A DNA stretch of 64,000 nucleotides from an uncultured Thiohalocapsa sp. (GCF_913062725.1 NZ_CAJXWY010000004.1:1-64000), one strand, 5' to 3'. Shown: positions 16,813 through 26,827, counted from the first letter of the stretch. The notes: generated by a model not told the origin, from the letters alone. Numbers and translations are program-made.

Positions 16813-18222
16813 ATGCTGAATTGGGACGACCCCCTCGCCACCGTCAACAGCCGTGCCCACAGCGAGCCGCGGCCGCTGCCGCCGGGCGGGGCACGCCTCG
16901 ACGACGATGCCGATGCCGATGCCGATGCCGCCGGGAGCGATGACTTCTCCCTCGGCGGCGACACCACGGCGGATACGGCACCGACAGCCCGCGCCGGGGC
17001 CGGCCTGGTGGCCAACGACACACTCATGCGTACCGCCGGCGCCGCGCCCGTCGTGAACCCGAATCCGCTGCCGGCCCAGCGCTCCCTGCTGGACGAGGCC
17101 CCCGCCGCAACCGCAGCGCGGCCGGGCGCCGCACAGTCGGACGCCGGCCACGACACCGGCGCCCAGGGCGGCGCCACCGGCCTCGAGAACCTGGAGATGG
17201 GCGCCGGGCGGCTGCGCGTGGACGACAAGCGCATCATCAACTGCCACGCGGACCTGAACCAGCTGGTGCCCTTCAAGTACGACTGGGCCTGGCAGAAGTA
17301 CCTGGACGGCTGCGCCAATCACTGGATGCCCCAGGAAATCAACATGAACGCGGACATCGCGCTCTGGAAGGACCCCAACGGCCTCACCGAGGACGAGCGC
17401 ACCATCATCAAGCGCAACCTGGGCTTCTTCTCCACCGCCGATTCCCTGGTGGCCAACAACCTGGTGCTGGCCGTCTACCGCCACATCACCAATCCCGAGT
17501 GCCGCCAGTACCTGCTGCGCCAGGCCTTCGAAGAGGCCCTGCACACCCACGCCTACCAATATGCGGTGGAGAGCCTGGGCCTCGACGAAGGCGAGATCTT
17601 CAACATGTACCGGGAGCTGCCGGCGGTGGCGCGCAAGGCCGAGTGGGCCCTGCCCTACACGCGCTACCTGGCGGACCCCGACTTCCACACCGGCACGCCG
17701 GAGAACGACCAGCGTCTGCTGCGCGAGCTGGTGGCCTTCTATGTCATCTTCGAAGGCATCTTCTTCTATGTCGGCTTCGTGCAGGTGCTCTCCATGGGCC
17801 GGCGCAACAAGATGACGGGCACCGCCGAGCAGTTCCAGTACATCCTGCGCGATGAGTCCATGCACATGAACTTCGGCATCGACGTCATCAATCAGATCAA
17901 GATCGAGAACCCCCACATCTGGACCGAGGCATTCAAGCAGGATCTGGTGTCCATGATCCGCGAGGCCGTCGCACTGGAGGCCCAATACGCCCACGACACC
18001 ATGCCCCGCGGCGTGCTCGGGCTGAACGCACCCATGTTCGAAGAGTATCTCCAGTTCATCGCCAACCGGCGTTGCGCGCAGATCGGCCTGCCGGAGCAGT
18101 ACCCGGGCGCCAGCAACCCCTTCCCGTGGATGTCGGAGGTGCTGGATCTCAAGAAGGAAAAGAACTTTTTCGAGACCCGGGTCACCGAGTACCAGACCGG
18201 CGGCGCCCTCAGCTGGGACTAG
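16813..18222 (+). CDS. nrdB: Class Ia ribonucleotide reductase small subunit
   Basis: 469 aa with GGAGGAGA upstream. The beta subunit supplies the tyrosyl radical through a di-iron site. Ligands are readable: Asp in FFSTADSL; Glu, His and the radical Tyr in [11 protein letters not shown]; Glu in VIFEGIFFY; Glu and His in DESMHMNFG. The first 130 residues form an Asp/Ala/Pro-rich extension, not part of the fold, making the protein longer than the usual 380-415 aa. It is separated from nrdA by about 2.8 kb; no NrdR box was noticed directly upstream. Confidence 0.93.
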   Translation: MLNWDDPLATVNSRAHSEPRPLPPGGARLDDDADADADAAGSDDFSLGGDTTADTAPTARAGAGLVANDTLMRTAGAAPVVNPNPLPAQRSLLDEAPAATAARPGAAQSDAGHDTGAQGGATGLENLEMGAGRLRVDDKRIINCHADLNQLVPFKYDWAWQKYLDGCANHWMPQEINMNADIALWKDPNGLTEDERTIIKRNLGFFSTADSLVANNLVLAVYRHITNPECRQYLLRQAFEEALHTHAYQYAVESLGLDEGEIFNMYRELPAVARKAEWALPYTRYLADPDFHTGTPENDQRLLRELVAFYVIFEGIFFYVGFVQVLSMGRRNKMTGTAEQFQYILRDESMHMNFGIDVINQIKIENPHIWTEAFKQDLVSMIREAVALEAQYAHDTMPRGVLGLNAPMFEEYLQFIANRRCAQIGLPEQYPGASNPFPWMSEVLDLKKEKNFFETRVTEYQTGGALSWD

Positions 18223-18433
18223 CGCTGGGACTGGGACTGAGGCGCGATGTCCATGGCGGGCCCGCCGCCGGCGCCACCGTCCGCACGGGGGCCATCGCCG
18301 GCGCTGAGCGGCGGCCACGACCGACCCGCGCACCGGTCAGCACCCTGAACGGCCGTCTTCGGCCGGGGGATCTGCCGCGGTGACCGGCGACGCATCGCGG
18401 CACCCGCAAGTATCCAATCCATCGGAGCGGCCC

Positions 18434-21400
18434 ATGCGCCACACCCCACCCGCTAGCGCCACCGCGGCCGACTTCCTGTTCGACAGGGAAGAATTACAGG
18501 CACTCGCCGATGAGACCCTGCTGCGGCGCGCCTGGCGCCATGCGCGGGATAAGCGCGTCGTACAGGTGGGGCTCTACCAGGGCGCATTGCATGCGGAGGT
18601 GGAGGACGAAGACAGTGAGGAGCAGCTCACGCTGTCCCTGGGCTACGATACCGACGGCAACCTCTGGTCGGCCTGCGACTGCGACGACGACGGCGACGAC
18701 GACGACGGGCTTTGCATCCATGCCCTGGCCGCGCTGCTGAGCTTCAGCACCGCCGAATCCACGGGTGTCAGCCTCGGCGATGCAGTGGCCGCGGCCATCG
18801 ACGAGCGAGTCAAGCGCGGCCGCGCCGAGGTCCGGGTTGAGCCGGTGGGCAGCGCCGGCGGGACCGATGCCCGGGCCCCCTGGTTCGGGGCCTGGCGCGC
18901 ACGCTCCATCGGCACCAGCGCGGGCCCCTTTCAGACCACCTGGCAGGTGCAGATTCGCTCGCTGACCGAGCGTGCCAACCACTGCACCTGTCCGGACTTC
19001 GCCATCAACCAGCTCGGGACCTGCAAACACATCGAAGCGGCTCTGCACCGCATCAGAAAACGCAAAGACTTCAGGCAAATCCGCCAACAACCGGCACCGC
19101 GGTGCTATGTCTACCTGGACTGGCAACGCGACGACGCCCCGTGCATCCGCCTGCACCGCGGCGCCGAGATCCCGGCCCACCTGGCGCCGGTCCTGACACA
19201 ATGGTTCGACGCCGACGGCGCCTTCCGCGGTCGACTGCCGGACGAATTCCAGGCATTCGCCGAACAGCACGGCGGCGACGACCTGCTCATCGGCGACGAT
19301 GCCCTGGGCTTCGCACGCCGGCTCGCCGATGATGCCGCCCGCGAGCTGCGCGCCCGGGATATCGGCAACCGCATCCGTGCCAGCGGCGGCCGGTTGCCGG
19401 ACATCCGCGCCCGGCTCTATCCGTACCAGGTGGAGGGCGTCGCCTTTCTCGTCGGGCGCGGCCGCGCGCTGCTCGCTGACGACATGGGCCTTGGCAAGAC
19501 CCTCCAGGCCATCGCCGCCGCCTATTGGCTGCACCGCAACGAAAACGTCCAACGCGCACTCATCGTGTGCCCGGCGTCGCTCAAGTTCCAATGGCAGCGC
19601 GAGATCCAACGTTTCACCGGCGCTGAGACCCGCCTGGTGCAGGGATCAGCCGACGCCCGCGCCGTCCAATACCGTCAAGGCGGTGGCTTCTACATCATTA
19701 ACTACGAACTGGTGCTGCGGGATCTCAGCATCATCAATGAGACTCTGGCGCCGGACTTGCTCATCCTGGACGAGGCCCAGCGCATCAAGAATTGGCGCAC
19801 CAAGATCGCCGCCGCCATCAAGCGCATCCCGTCGCGCTATGCCTTCGTGCTCACCGGCACCCCGCTGGAGAATCGCCTCGAGGACCTCTACAGCCTGATG
19901 CAGGTGGTGGACCCGCGGGTGCTGGGGCCGCTGTGGCGCTATCTGGCAGACTTCCACATCACCGATGAGCGCGGCAAGGTGCTGGGCTACCGCAATCTCT
20001 CGTCGCTGCGCCGCCGGCTCGCGCCCGTCATGCTGCGCCGCGACCGCGCGCTGGTGCGCGAGCAGTTGCCAGACCGCATCGAGCAGCGCCGGGACGTGTC
20101 GCTGTCGCCGCGGCAGGCAGAGATCCATGACGACGCACTCAACACTGCCGGGCGGCTCGCCCAGATCGTCAAGCGCCGGCCGCTGACGCCATCAGAGCAA
20201 AACCGCATGATGGCCGCCCTGCAGCGCGCCCGCATGGCCTGCAATGCCGCCGGGCTGGTGGACAAACAGACCAAGGGCTCACCGAAGCTCGAAGAGCTCG
20301 CCAGCATCTTGGAAGACGGCTGCCAGCTGGCAGGCCTGAAGGCCGTTGTCTTCTCCCAATGGGCGCAGATGGGCGAGATGGTGGAGGATCTTGTCCGGCG
20401 TATGGGCCTGGGCTGCGTGCGCCTGCACGGTGGCATCCCAAGCAGCGGGCGCGGCGCACTCATGGACCGCTTCCACGACGATGACGCCTGCCAGGTCTTC
20501 ATCTCCACCGACGCCGGTGGCACCGGCCTGAATCTGCAGTGCGCCTCTCTGCTGGTGAACCTCGATGTGCCCTGGAATCCCGCCGTGCTGGACCAGCGCG
20601 TCGCCCGGGTGCATCGACTCGGCCAACGCAGCAAGGTCCAGGTCATCCATCTGGTGGCCGCCGACGCTTACGAGGACCAGGTGCTCGGCCTGGTGCAGGA
20701 TAAGCGCGATCTGTTCGACAACGTGGTGGACGCGGATGCCGATACGGATGTAGTCGGCGTGTCCAAACGCCTCGCCGAAGTGCTGGCCGAGGCTCTGGCC
20801 GACGATTCGGCCGGCGAGCGCGCCCACCAGCCGCAGCCTGCCCCACACGACACAGCCGAGGACACCCGCGCCGGGGTGCCGCCTGAACCCAGCGCCGAGC
20901 CGGCGGCGGTGGCCGCCGAAACCACCGGCGCCCCGCCGGCGGCATCGGCGCTCGCGCCGGCCGAGCTCGACCGGGAAGTCCGGCGCTGCATCGACGTGCT
21001 GCAGCGAGACTTCGGCAACCGGGTTGCGCGCATTCTCGGCGCCAGCAGCGGACTACTGGTGGTGCTCGACCAAGTGGACGACACCGATGACGACCGCGCC
21101 GCAGCCATCTCGGCGCAGGTCCCCATCGCGCTCGTCGACCGCCGCACATTACGCGGGCTGGAGCGCCTCGGCACCGCCTCGCCCACCGCCGGCGCCGATG
21201 AGCTCTATCGGGCCCCGGTCGCCGCGGCACCGACGGCCCCGGCGGAGCCGCCGCTGCTGCGCCGCGCCCGCCAGAAGCTCGAGGCCGCCGAGGTCCTACT
21301 GCGCCAGGCCTGCCCTGCCCCCGCCGCCGAGCTGCTCCACGACGCCCTGCTCAACGCCGTGGCGCTGGCTTGCGGCCGAGAGCAACCGCCGGCGCCCGAA

Positions 21401-21595
21401 AAAGCCGTCGTCTGGCTCTACGCCGAAGCACTGCCCGCCGGCTGGCTGCAGGCAGATGACGCGACCCTCGTCATGCGCGCCCACGCCCTTGCCCAGTCCC
21501 TCGCCCAGAGCAGCGACGACGTGCCTCCCGGGCTGCTCGCAGCGCTGGCAGAGGATGTAGCCGGATTCGTGAGCACCGTGGGCCGTGCAACATGA
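18434..21595 (+). CDS. SNF2-family helicase with two SWIM zinc-finger-like motifs
   Basis: 1053 aa from ATG 18434 (GGAG 6 bases upstream); a GTG at 18380 is an alternative. N-terminal SWIM-type motifs are seen as CDCDD ... CIHALAALL and CTCPDF ... CKHIEAALH. The SNF2 ATPase follows: Walker A DDMGLGKTLQAI, Walker B DEAQRIKN, and motif VI region DQRVARVHRLGQ. A C-terminal 300-residue Ala/Pro-rich region ends in a helical domain without recognisable motifs. Such proteins are DNA translocases with probable roles in repair or transcription recycling. It has its own promoter space and probably does not belong to the nrd unit. Confidence 0.88.
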   Translation: MRHTPPASATAADFLFDREELQALADETLLRRAWRHARDKRVVQVGLYQGALHAEVEDEDSEEQLTLSLGYDTDGNLWSACDCDDDGDDDDGLCIHALAALLSFSTAESTGVSLGDAVAAAIDERVKRGRAEVRVEPVGSAGGTDARAPWFGAWRARSIGTSAGPFQTTWQVQIRSLTERANHCTCPDFAINQLGTCKHIEAALHRIRKRKDFRQIRQQPAPRCYVYLDWQRDDAPCIRLHRGAEIPAHLAPVLTQWFDADGAFRGRLPDEFQAFAEQHGGDDLLIGDDALGFARRLADDAARELRARDIGNRIRASGGRLPDIRARLYPYQVEGVAFLVGRGRALLADDMGLGKTLQAIAAAYWLHRNENVQRALIVCPASLKFQWQREIQRFTGAETRLVQGSADARAVQYRQGGGFYIINYELVLRDLSIINETLAPDLLILDEAQRIKNWRTKIAAAIKRIPSRYAFVLTGTPLENRLEDLYSLMQVVDPRVLGPLWRYLADFHITDERGKVLGYRNLSSLRRRLAPVMLRRDRALVREQLPDRIEQRRDVSLSPRQAEIHDDALNTAGRLAQIVKRRPLTPSEQNRMMAALQRARMACNAAGLVDKQTKGSPKLEELASILEDGCQLAGLKAVVFSQWAQMGEMVEDLVRRMGLGCVRLHGGIPSSGRGALMDRFHDDDACQVFISTDAGGTGLNLQCASLLVNLDVPWNPAVLDQRVARVHRLGQRSKVQVIHLVAADAYEDQVLGLVQDKRDLFDNVVDADADTDVVGVSKRLAEVLAEALADDSAGERAHQPQPAPHDTAEDTRAGVPPEPSAEPAAVAAETTGAPPAASALAPAELDREVRRCIDVLQRDFGNRVARILGASSGLLVVLDQVDDTDDDRAAAISAQVPIALVDRRTLRGLERLGTASPTAGADELYRAPVAAAPTAPAEPPLLRRARQKLEAAEVLLRQACPAPAAELLHDALLNAVALACGREQPPAPEKAVVWLYAEALPAGWLQADDATLVMRAHALAQSLAQSSDDVPPGLLAALAEDVAGFVSTVGRAT

Positions 21596-21719
21596 CGCCT
21601 GCCTCCCCGGAATCGCCGGCGCCCAGGCCTGCATGCCGGGTCGGCGTCTGGTCGCTGCTGGGAATCCATGACAGGTCCATGACGGGCGAGCAGCGCAGGC
21701 CGCCACAGACGCGTCAGGC

Positions 21720-22628
21720 TCAGGCCGCGGCGAGGGCCGCCATACCGGCGGCGCCATGCCAGTAGCCGTCGCAGGGGCCGGTGGGCATCAGGGTCGCCAG
21801 CGCCTCGTTGGCGGCGGCCGGCGCCAGCTCGCCGGCGCGCACCTTATGAAAGAGCGCCAGCACCTCGCCGGTGTACTGTGATTGCGGGCTGATGCGCAGG
21901 ATGTCCACATCGAGTGCGCGCAGATCGTCCAGCGCCGGTAGCAGATTCATGGTGCGTGCCGACTGGGTCTGAATGCCGTTCAAGGCCAGGAACGGGTTAG
22001 CGTCCTGGGTCTCGACCACCATGCCGTCCGGGTGGTCGATGCAGGCGTCGCGACAGTCGTCCTTGGGCAGGTTGCGGGCGCGGGCGGTGAAACAGCGGGC
22101 CGAGTAGGCCAGCGGCAGCCGGCCGTAGGCGAAAACCTCCGTTTCCACGCCGGCGGGACGCTGCTGCTGCATGGCGGCCAGCGCCTCCCGGGTCAGCTCC
22201 ACCGGCAGCACCCAGCGCTTGCAGCCGTCGGCGGCGAGCAGGGCCAGCGTGCGGTGATTGTAAACATTGACGCTATGGCCGACGGCGAAGGGCCGCCCCC
22301 GCAACAGTTGTACGGCGCCCAGGTCGTTGGCCTCCACCAGGTAGTCATCCTGGCGACAGATGGCCCGCAGGCGCTTGAGCTCCGATTCCGCCTCCAGCAG
22401 CGCCAGCGTGGACAGCACCACTTCTTTGCCGGCGGCGCGCAGGCGCGCGGCGATGGTCAGCCAGTCCTCGAAGCGCACCTGGCTGCGCTTGGCGCAGATG
22501 GTCTCGCCCAGGTAGACGATGTCCGCCGGGCTGTCGGCGACCATGGCGTAGAAGTGCTCCACCTGCTCCTTGGGCCAGTAGTACGGAATGGGGCCGAGGG
22601 AGAGGCGCGGGGCGGCGGTTGCGGTCAT
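21720..22628 (-). CDS. ubiV: UbiV, oxygen-independent ubiquinone hydroxylation (U32 family)
   Basis: 302 aa. It shares the peptidase U32-like fold (LSLGPIPYYWPKEQVEHFY, YLGETICAKRSQVRF). Cysteines in GETIC and in RCFTARARNLPKDDCRDAC match the 4Fe-4S ligands known for UbiV, which forms a complex with UbiU. Together with UbiT they hydroxylate the quinone ring under anoxia, so the organism probably respires or grows photosynthetically without oxygen. It is second in a leftward pair with ubiU, 107 bases apart. ubiT is not in the window. Confidence 0.85.
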   Translation of the reverse strand: MTATAAPRLSLGPIPYYWPKEQVEHFYAMVADSPADIVYLGETICAKRSQVRFEDWLTIAARLRAAGKEVVLSTLALLEAESELKRLRAICRQDDYLVEANDLGAVQLLRGRPFAVGHSVNVYNHRTLALLAADGCKRWVLPVELTREALAAMQQQRPAGVETEVFAYGRLPLAYSARCFTARARNLPKDDCRDACIDHPDGMVVETQDANPFLALNGIQTQSARTMNLLPALDDLRALDVDILRISPQSQYTGEVLALFHKVRAGELAPAAANEALATLMPTGPCDGYWHGAAGMAALAAA

Positions 22629-22735
22629 GGGCTGGCTCGGTGGCGCGTCGATGGCGCGGTCGGTGTGGGGTCAATGCTGAGCACCGGCGATGCCCGACGG
22701 GCCTCGCCGGTGTCTGTCCGGTGAGCCGGGCTGGC

Positions 22736-23731
22736 TCATTGCCAGGGCCGGTGATAGGGACCGAGCGTGGTCTGCGCCCCTTCGGAGACCTTGGCCAGCG
22801 CCGCCGTCCACGCCGGTTGCGGGGCGAAGCCGACGGGATCGCGGGCGAAGGCATCCAGCGCCTCGCGCCACACGCGCGTAACCTGCTTGACGTAGACGGG
22901 GCTGCGCTGGCGGCCTTCGATCTTCACCGCCGCCACACCGGCCGCCGCCAGCTCCGGCAGCAATGCCATGGCATTCAGGCTCACCGGGTCTTCGATGGCG
23001 TGATGGGTGCGGCCCTCGGTGCGGTAGCTGCCCTTGCACAGGGTCGGATAGCCCACGCTCTCACCCTTGGGATGGCGCTGGATCAGCACGCCGCCCAGGC
23101 GGGTATCGAGGCCGGCATCGGTCTCGATCCACGCCACATGGCTCGCCGGCGAGCAGGCGCCGTAGGTGTTGGGTGAGCGCCCGGTGGCGTAGGACGACAG
23201 GATGCAGCGCCCCTCCACCATCACGCAGAGACTGCCAAAGCCGAAGACTTCGATCTCCACCGGGCTCTGCTCGATGACGTGCCGCACCTGCGCCATGGAC
23301 AAGACCCGCGGTAGCACGGCGCGCTTGATGCCGAAGTGCTCGTGATAGTAGCGCAGCGCCTCGTCGTTGGTCGCCGAGCCCTGCACCGACAGATGCAGGT
23401 TGAGCTGCGGCTGGCGCCGTGCGGCATAATCCAGCACGCCGATGTCGGCGCAGATGAGCGCATCCACGCCGAGGGCCGCCGCCTGATCCACGGCCTGCTC
23501 GAAGCGCGGGAGCCCATCCGTGCGCGGATAAGTGTTCATGGCGATGAACACCCGTTTGCCCTTGGCCTTGGCATAGCGGATGCCCTCGGCGAGCTTGCTC
23601 GCCGTGAAATTGAGCCCGGCGAAATACCGCGCATTGGTGTCGTCACGAAAGCCCGTGTAGACGGCGTCGGCGCCGTTGTCCACGGCGGCCTTCAATGACG
23701 GCAGGTTGCCGGCGGGGCAGACGAGCTCCAT
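22736..23731 (-). CDS. ubiU: UbiU, oxygen-independent ubiquinone hydroxylation (U32 family)
   Basis: 331 aa. It starts MELVCPAGNLPSLKAAVDNG, the signature of U32/YhbU proteins, with GADAVYTGFRDDTNAR next. Cysteines in SLCVMVEGRC, GACSPASH and TLCKG are in the positions of the UbiU 4Fe-4S cluster ligands. It is the first gene of the ubiU-ubiV pair. Unlike true U32 collagenase-like proteases, UbiU is not thought to cleave peptides. Confidence 0.87.
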   Translation of the reverse strand: MELVCPAGNLPSLKAAVDNGADAVYTGFRDDTNARYFAGLNFTASKLAEGIRYAKAKGKRVFIAMNTYPRTDGLPRFEQAVDQAAALGVDALICADIGVLDYAARRQPQLNLHLSVQGSATNDEALRYYHEHFGIKRAVLPRVLSMAQVRHVIEQSPVEIEVFGFGSLCVMVEGRCILSSYATGRSPNTYGACSPASHVAWIETDAGLDTRLGGVLIQRHPKGESVGYPTLCKGSYRTEGRTHHAIEDPVSLNAMALLPELAAAGVAAVKIEGRQRSPVYVKQVTRVWREALDAFARDPVGFAPQPAWTAALAKVSEGAQTTLGPYHRPWQ

Positions 23732-23875
23732 GGTGAGTCTCCGTTGCAGGCGTTGGTGCTTATCGGACGCGCGCCATGGGCGACCAGCGTCACTGGATTT
23801 GGTCGGGAAAGTGCTTTGTGTGTCGAGGGCCGAGTGCGCGGACGGCGGGACGCACGTCCCTCGCCGCCACCGCCC

Positions 23876-24823
23876 TCACGCCGCTATCCGCTCACCGGCC
23901 CGCGCCCCCTGCGCGGTACCGCGGCGGCGCAGCTCCGCTTCGATACCGTTCAGCACCGCCCATTTCTTGGCGCACCACGCGGGAGCCAGCAGGATGTCGC
24001 GGCTGGCGGTGCCGGTGACGCGGTGATAGGTCAGGTGCGCCGGGGTCCGCTCGATGAGATCGCAGGCGATGGCGATGTAGTCGTCCATGGTCAGGGGCTG
24101 GTAGCCGCCGGCACGCCAGTCCTTTGCGAGCAGCGTGTGGCGCACCACGTGCAGGGGGTGCAGCTTGAGTGCATCGGTGCCGAGCGCCAGCACCCGATCC
24201 AGGCTCGCCAGGGCCTCGCGCCGGGCCTCGCCCGGCAGACCGACGATGAGATGGGTGCAAACCGGCAGGCCGCGCCCGCGCGCCGCCAGCACCGCGTGAC
24301 GATAGTCGGCGAAGCCATGACCGCGGTTGACGCGCGCGAGGGTGTCGTCGAAGGCGGATTGCAGCCCCAGCTCCAGCCAGACCTCGTGGCCGTCGTCGCG
24401 TAGCGCGCAGAGGAGATCCAACACCGCGTCGGGCACGCAGTCGGGGCGGGTGCCGACGGCGATGCCGATCACGTCGGGCTGCGCCAGCGCGGCGCGGTAC
24501 AGGGCGCCGAGCCGCTCCACGTCGCCGTAGGTATTGGTGTAGGCCTGGAAATAAGCCAGATAGCGCGCCGCGCCGGTGCGCTTGCGGATCACCCGGCGGC
24601 CGGCGGCGATCTGCCCGGCCACGGACTGTTCAGGGGTCTCGGGCAGCGCCCGGGCGGCGGGGCTGAAGGAGACGTTATTGCAGAAGCTGCAACCCCCGCG
24701 GCCCTTGCTGCCATCGCGGTTCGGACAGCTGAAGCCGGCGTGAATGGCGAGCTTGTGCACCCGCCGGCCATGGCGCCGGCGCAGATCCTGGCCGAAGGTA
24801 TTGACGAAATCGGACAACGGCAT
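23876..24823 (-). CDS. YhcC-type radical SAM protein (TIGR01212 family)
   Basis: 315 aa from ATG 24823. An open frame reaches 25024, but that part lacks family character. Cysteines in CPNRDGSKGRGGCSFC form the unusual Cx10-Cx2-C radical SAM cluster of the YhcC/TIGR01212 family, after the expected RRRHGRRVHKLAIHAGFS. IAVGTRPDCVPD and ELGLQSAFDDTLARVNRGH are also characteristic. The substrate is unknown. Divergent from yjbQ, with a 280-bp shared upstream region. Confidence 0.85.
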   Translation of the reverse strand: MPLSDFVNTFGQDLRRRHGRRVHKLAIHAGFSCPNRDGSKGRGGCSFCNNVSFSPAARALPETPEQSVAGQIAAGRRVIRKRTGAARYLAYFQAYTNTYGDVERLGALYRAALAQPDVIGIAVGTRPDCVPDAVLDLLCALRDDGHEVWLELGLQSAFDDTLARVNRGHGFADYRHAVLAARGRGLPVCTHLIVGLPGEARREALASLDRVLALGTDALKLHPLHVVRHTLLAKDWRAGGYQPLTMDDYIAIACDLIERTPAHLTYHRVTGTASRDILLAPAWCAKKWAVLNGIEAELRRRGTAQGARAGERIAA

Positions 24824-24910
24824 GGTGCGGTGGGCGGCTGCTCGCGGGAGACGGCGGGCGACCATCGCCGCCCGAGCTTGGCAGCTTCCCACACCCAAAG
24901 CAGGGGTACA

Positions 24911-24924
24911 TTGACGACTGTCAA
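24911..24924. promoter_or_regulatory. Short inverted repeat in the yhcC-yjbQ divergent region
   Basis: TTGACGACTGTCAA has 5-bp arms TTGAC/GTCAA around four bases. It could be an operator, or contribute a -35 hexamer. The rest of the 280-bp intergenic space shows nothing else. Confidence 0.2.
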
Positions 24925-25102
24925 AGGGACACGGAGACCGGAACGTGCCGCCGCCCATTGTCCTCGCCCAGCGTCTGGCCTGGCGCCCGCTCCCAGTGCC
25001 CCAGGGCAGAGATCCCGATACCATGGTGACCTGCCGGCGTCGCCGCCATCACAATCCAGCCCCCACAGGCCAATCCCGCGGACGCCAACCCGAGGAGTGC
25101 CC

Positions 25103-25531
25103 ATGCAAGCGTGCATCGACCACATCGAGCTGACCACCACCGCCCCCATCCAGCTCATCGACATCACCGCCCGGGTGCGCGAGCGGGTGCGGGCACGGGG
25201 CCTGCGGCACGGCCTGGTGACCGTCATCTCCAACCACACCACCGCCCGGGTGAACCTCAACGAGCACGAGGAACGTCTGCAGCAGGACATGATCACTTTC
25301 CTGCAACGCCTGGTGCCACGTGACGGCGACTATGGCCACAATGTCGCTCCGGTCGATGGCCGCGACAATGCCCATGCACACCTGCTCGGGCTCTTCGCCA
25401 ACGCCTCCGAGAGTATCCCGGTGCACGACGGGGAGCTGCTGCTGGGGACATGGCAGTCGGTGTTTTTCGTGGAACTGGACGGACCGCGGCCGCAGCGTCA
25501 AGTCAGCCTGCAACTGCTCGGGGAGCTGTAA
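25103..25531 (+). CDS. YjbQ-family protein (UPF0047)
   Basis: 142 aa from ATG 25103, with GAGGAG 5 bases upstream. The motif ISNHTTARVNLNEHEERLQQ, then LVPRDGDYGHN and LLLGTWQSVFFVELDGPR, are diagnostic of the YjbQ/UPF0047 family. Members show weak thiamine-phosphate synthase activity but no settled role. The RuBisCO-like gene starts three bases after its stop, so the two are almost certainly co-transcribed and translationally coupled, which hints at a shared pathway. Confidence 0.85.
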   Translation: MQACIDHIELTTTAPIQLIDITARVRERVRARGLRHGLVTVISNHTTARVNLNEHEERLQQDMITFLQRLVPRDGDYGHNVAPVDGRDNAHAHLLGLFANASESIPVHDGELLLGTWQSVFFVELDGPRPQRQVSLQLLGEL

Positions 25532-25534
25532 GCC

Positions 25535-26827
25535 ATGCGCCAACACGACATCGATGGTTTCTATGCGGACCTGTCGGCGCTCGATACCGACGCCCACCTG
25601 CTGCTCGACTACCGCATCGAGTGCACCGGCAACCCGCGGGTGGCGGCGGCCCACCTGGCGAGCGAGCAGTCCACGGCGCAATGGCAGCGGATGGGTGTGG
25701 ACGAGGACTACCGCCCCCGCTTCGCCGCCAAGGTGGTGGACCTGGAAGTCGAAACGACCCTGTCCGGCACCAGTTATCCGCTGCGCCCGGCGGTGGACGA
25801 GCCCGTCAGCGTCTGCCGCGTGCGTCTCGCCCACCCCTACGCCAACTTCGGCCCGCGCATTCCCAATCTGCTCTCCGCGGTGCTCGGCGAAGGCGCCTTC
25901 TTCGCACCGGGCATCCCCGTGGTGAAGCTGCTGGACGTGACGTTTCCGGACGCCTTTCTCGCCCACTTCGACGGCCCGCGCTACGGGCTCGCGGGCCTGC
26001 GCGATCGATGGCACATCCATGACCGACCCTTCTTCTTCGGCGTCATCAAGCCGAACATCGGGCTCGACCCGGCACCCTTCGCCGAGCTTGGCCTCGCCGC
26101 CTGGCGTGGCGGTCTCGACATCGCCAAGGACGACGAGATGCTGGCAGACCCAGCCTGGTCGCCCATCGCCGAGCGCTCCCGGCGCCTCGGTGCCGCCCGC
26201 CGCCTGGCCGAGCAGGAAACCGGCGTGCCCAAGGTCTACCTCGCCAACATCACCGACGAAGTGGATCAGCTCATTGCGCTGCACGACATGGTGGTCGCCA
26301 ACGGCGCCAATGCCGTCATGATCAACGCCCTGCCCGTGGGCCTCAGCGCCGTGCGCATGCTGCGCAAGCACGCACGCGTCCCGCTGGTGGCCCACTTCCC
26401 CGTCATCGCCGCCATGAGCCGACTGCCGCACTTCGGCGTGCACACGCGTGTGCTCACCAAGCTGCAGCGGATCATCGGCTTCGACGTCATCATCATGCCG
26501 GGCTTCGGTCCGCGGATGATGACCCCTGAGGACGAGGTCCTGGAATGCATCGCCGCCTGCACCGAGCCCATGGGGCCGATCAAGCCGGCGCTGCCGGTGC
26601 CCGGCGGCAGCGACTCGGCGGCGACCCTGGCGACCGTACACCAAAAGATCGGCAACCCGGACTTCGGCTTCGTGCCCGGACGCGGTGTGTTCAGCCACCC
26701 CGACGGGCCAACGGCCGGTGCCGCGAGCCTGCGCCAGGCCTGGGCGGCCATCGCCACCGGGGTGCCGGTGGCCGAGCATGCCGAGGGACATCCGGCACTG
26801 GCGGCTGCCCTCGGCGCGTTCGGCTAA
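25535..26827 (+). CDS. RuBisCO-like protein (form IV)
   Basis: 430 aa, the usual RuBisCO large-subunit length less about 40. Lys172 in GVIKPNIGLD corresponds to catalytic Lys175, and GGLDIAKDDE keeps the carbamylated Lys201 and metal ligands. The second lysine of the KPK motif (Lys177) is Asn, and the loop-6 region GFGPRMMTP replaces the lysine needed for CO2 fixation. The HIHRA segment has become AHFPV. This pattern fits RuBisCO-like proteins that enolise sulfur-containing or other sugar phosphates, as in methylthioadenosine salvage, rather than fixing CO2. It is coupled to yjbQ. The exact subclass cannot be assigned here. Confidence 0.85.
   Translation: MRQHDIDGFYADLSALDTDAHLLLDYRIECTGNPRVAAAHLASEQSTAQWQRMGVDEDYRPRFAAKVVDLEVETTLSGTSYPLRPAVDEPVSVCRVRLAHPYANFGPRIPNLLSAVLGEGAFFAPGIPVVKLLDVTFPDAFLAHFDGPRYGLAGLRDRWHIHDRPFFFGVIKPNIGLDPAPFAELGLAAWRGGLDIAKDDEMLADPAWSPIAERSRRLGAARRLAEQETGVPKVYLANITDEVDQLIALHDMVVANGANAVMINALPVGLSAVRMLRKHARVPLVAHFPVIAAMSRLPHFGVHTRVLTKLQRIIGFDVIIMPGFGPRMMTPEDEVLECIAACTEPMGPIKPALPVPGGSDSAATLATVHQKIGNPDFGFVPGRGVFSHPDGPTAGAASLRQAWAAIATGVPVAEHAEGHPALAAALGAFG

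Noticed and set aside
25535-26827. CO2-fixing RuBisCO
   Set aside because: Loop-6 lysine and the second lysine of the KPK motif are missing, so a form IV protein is more likely.
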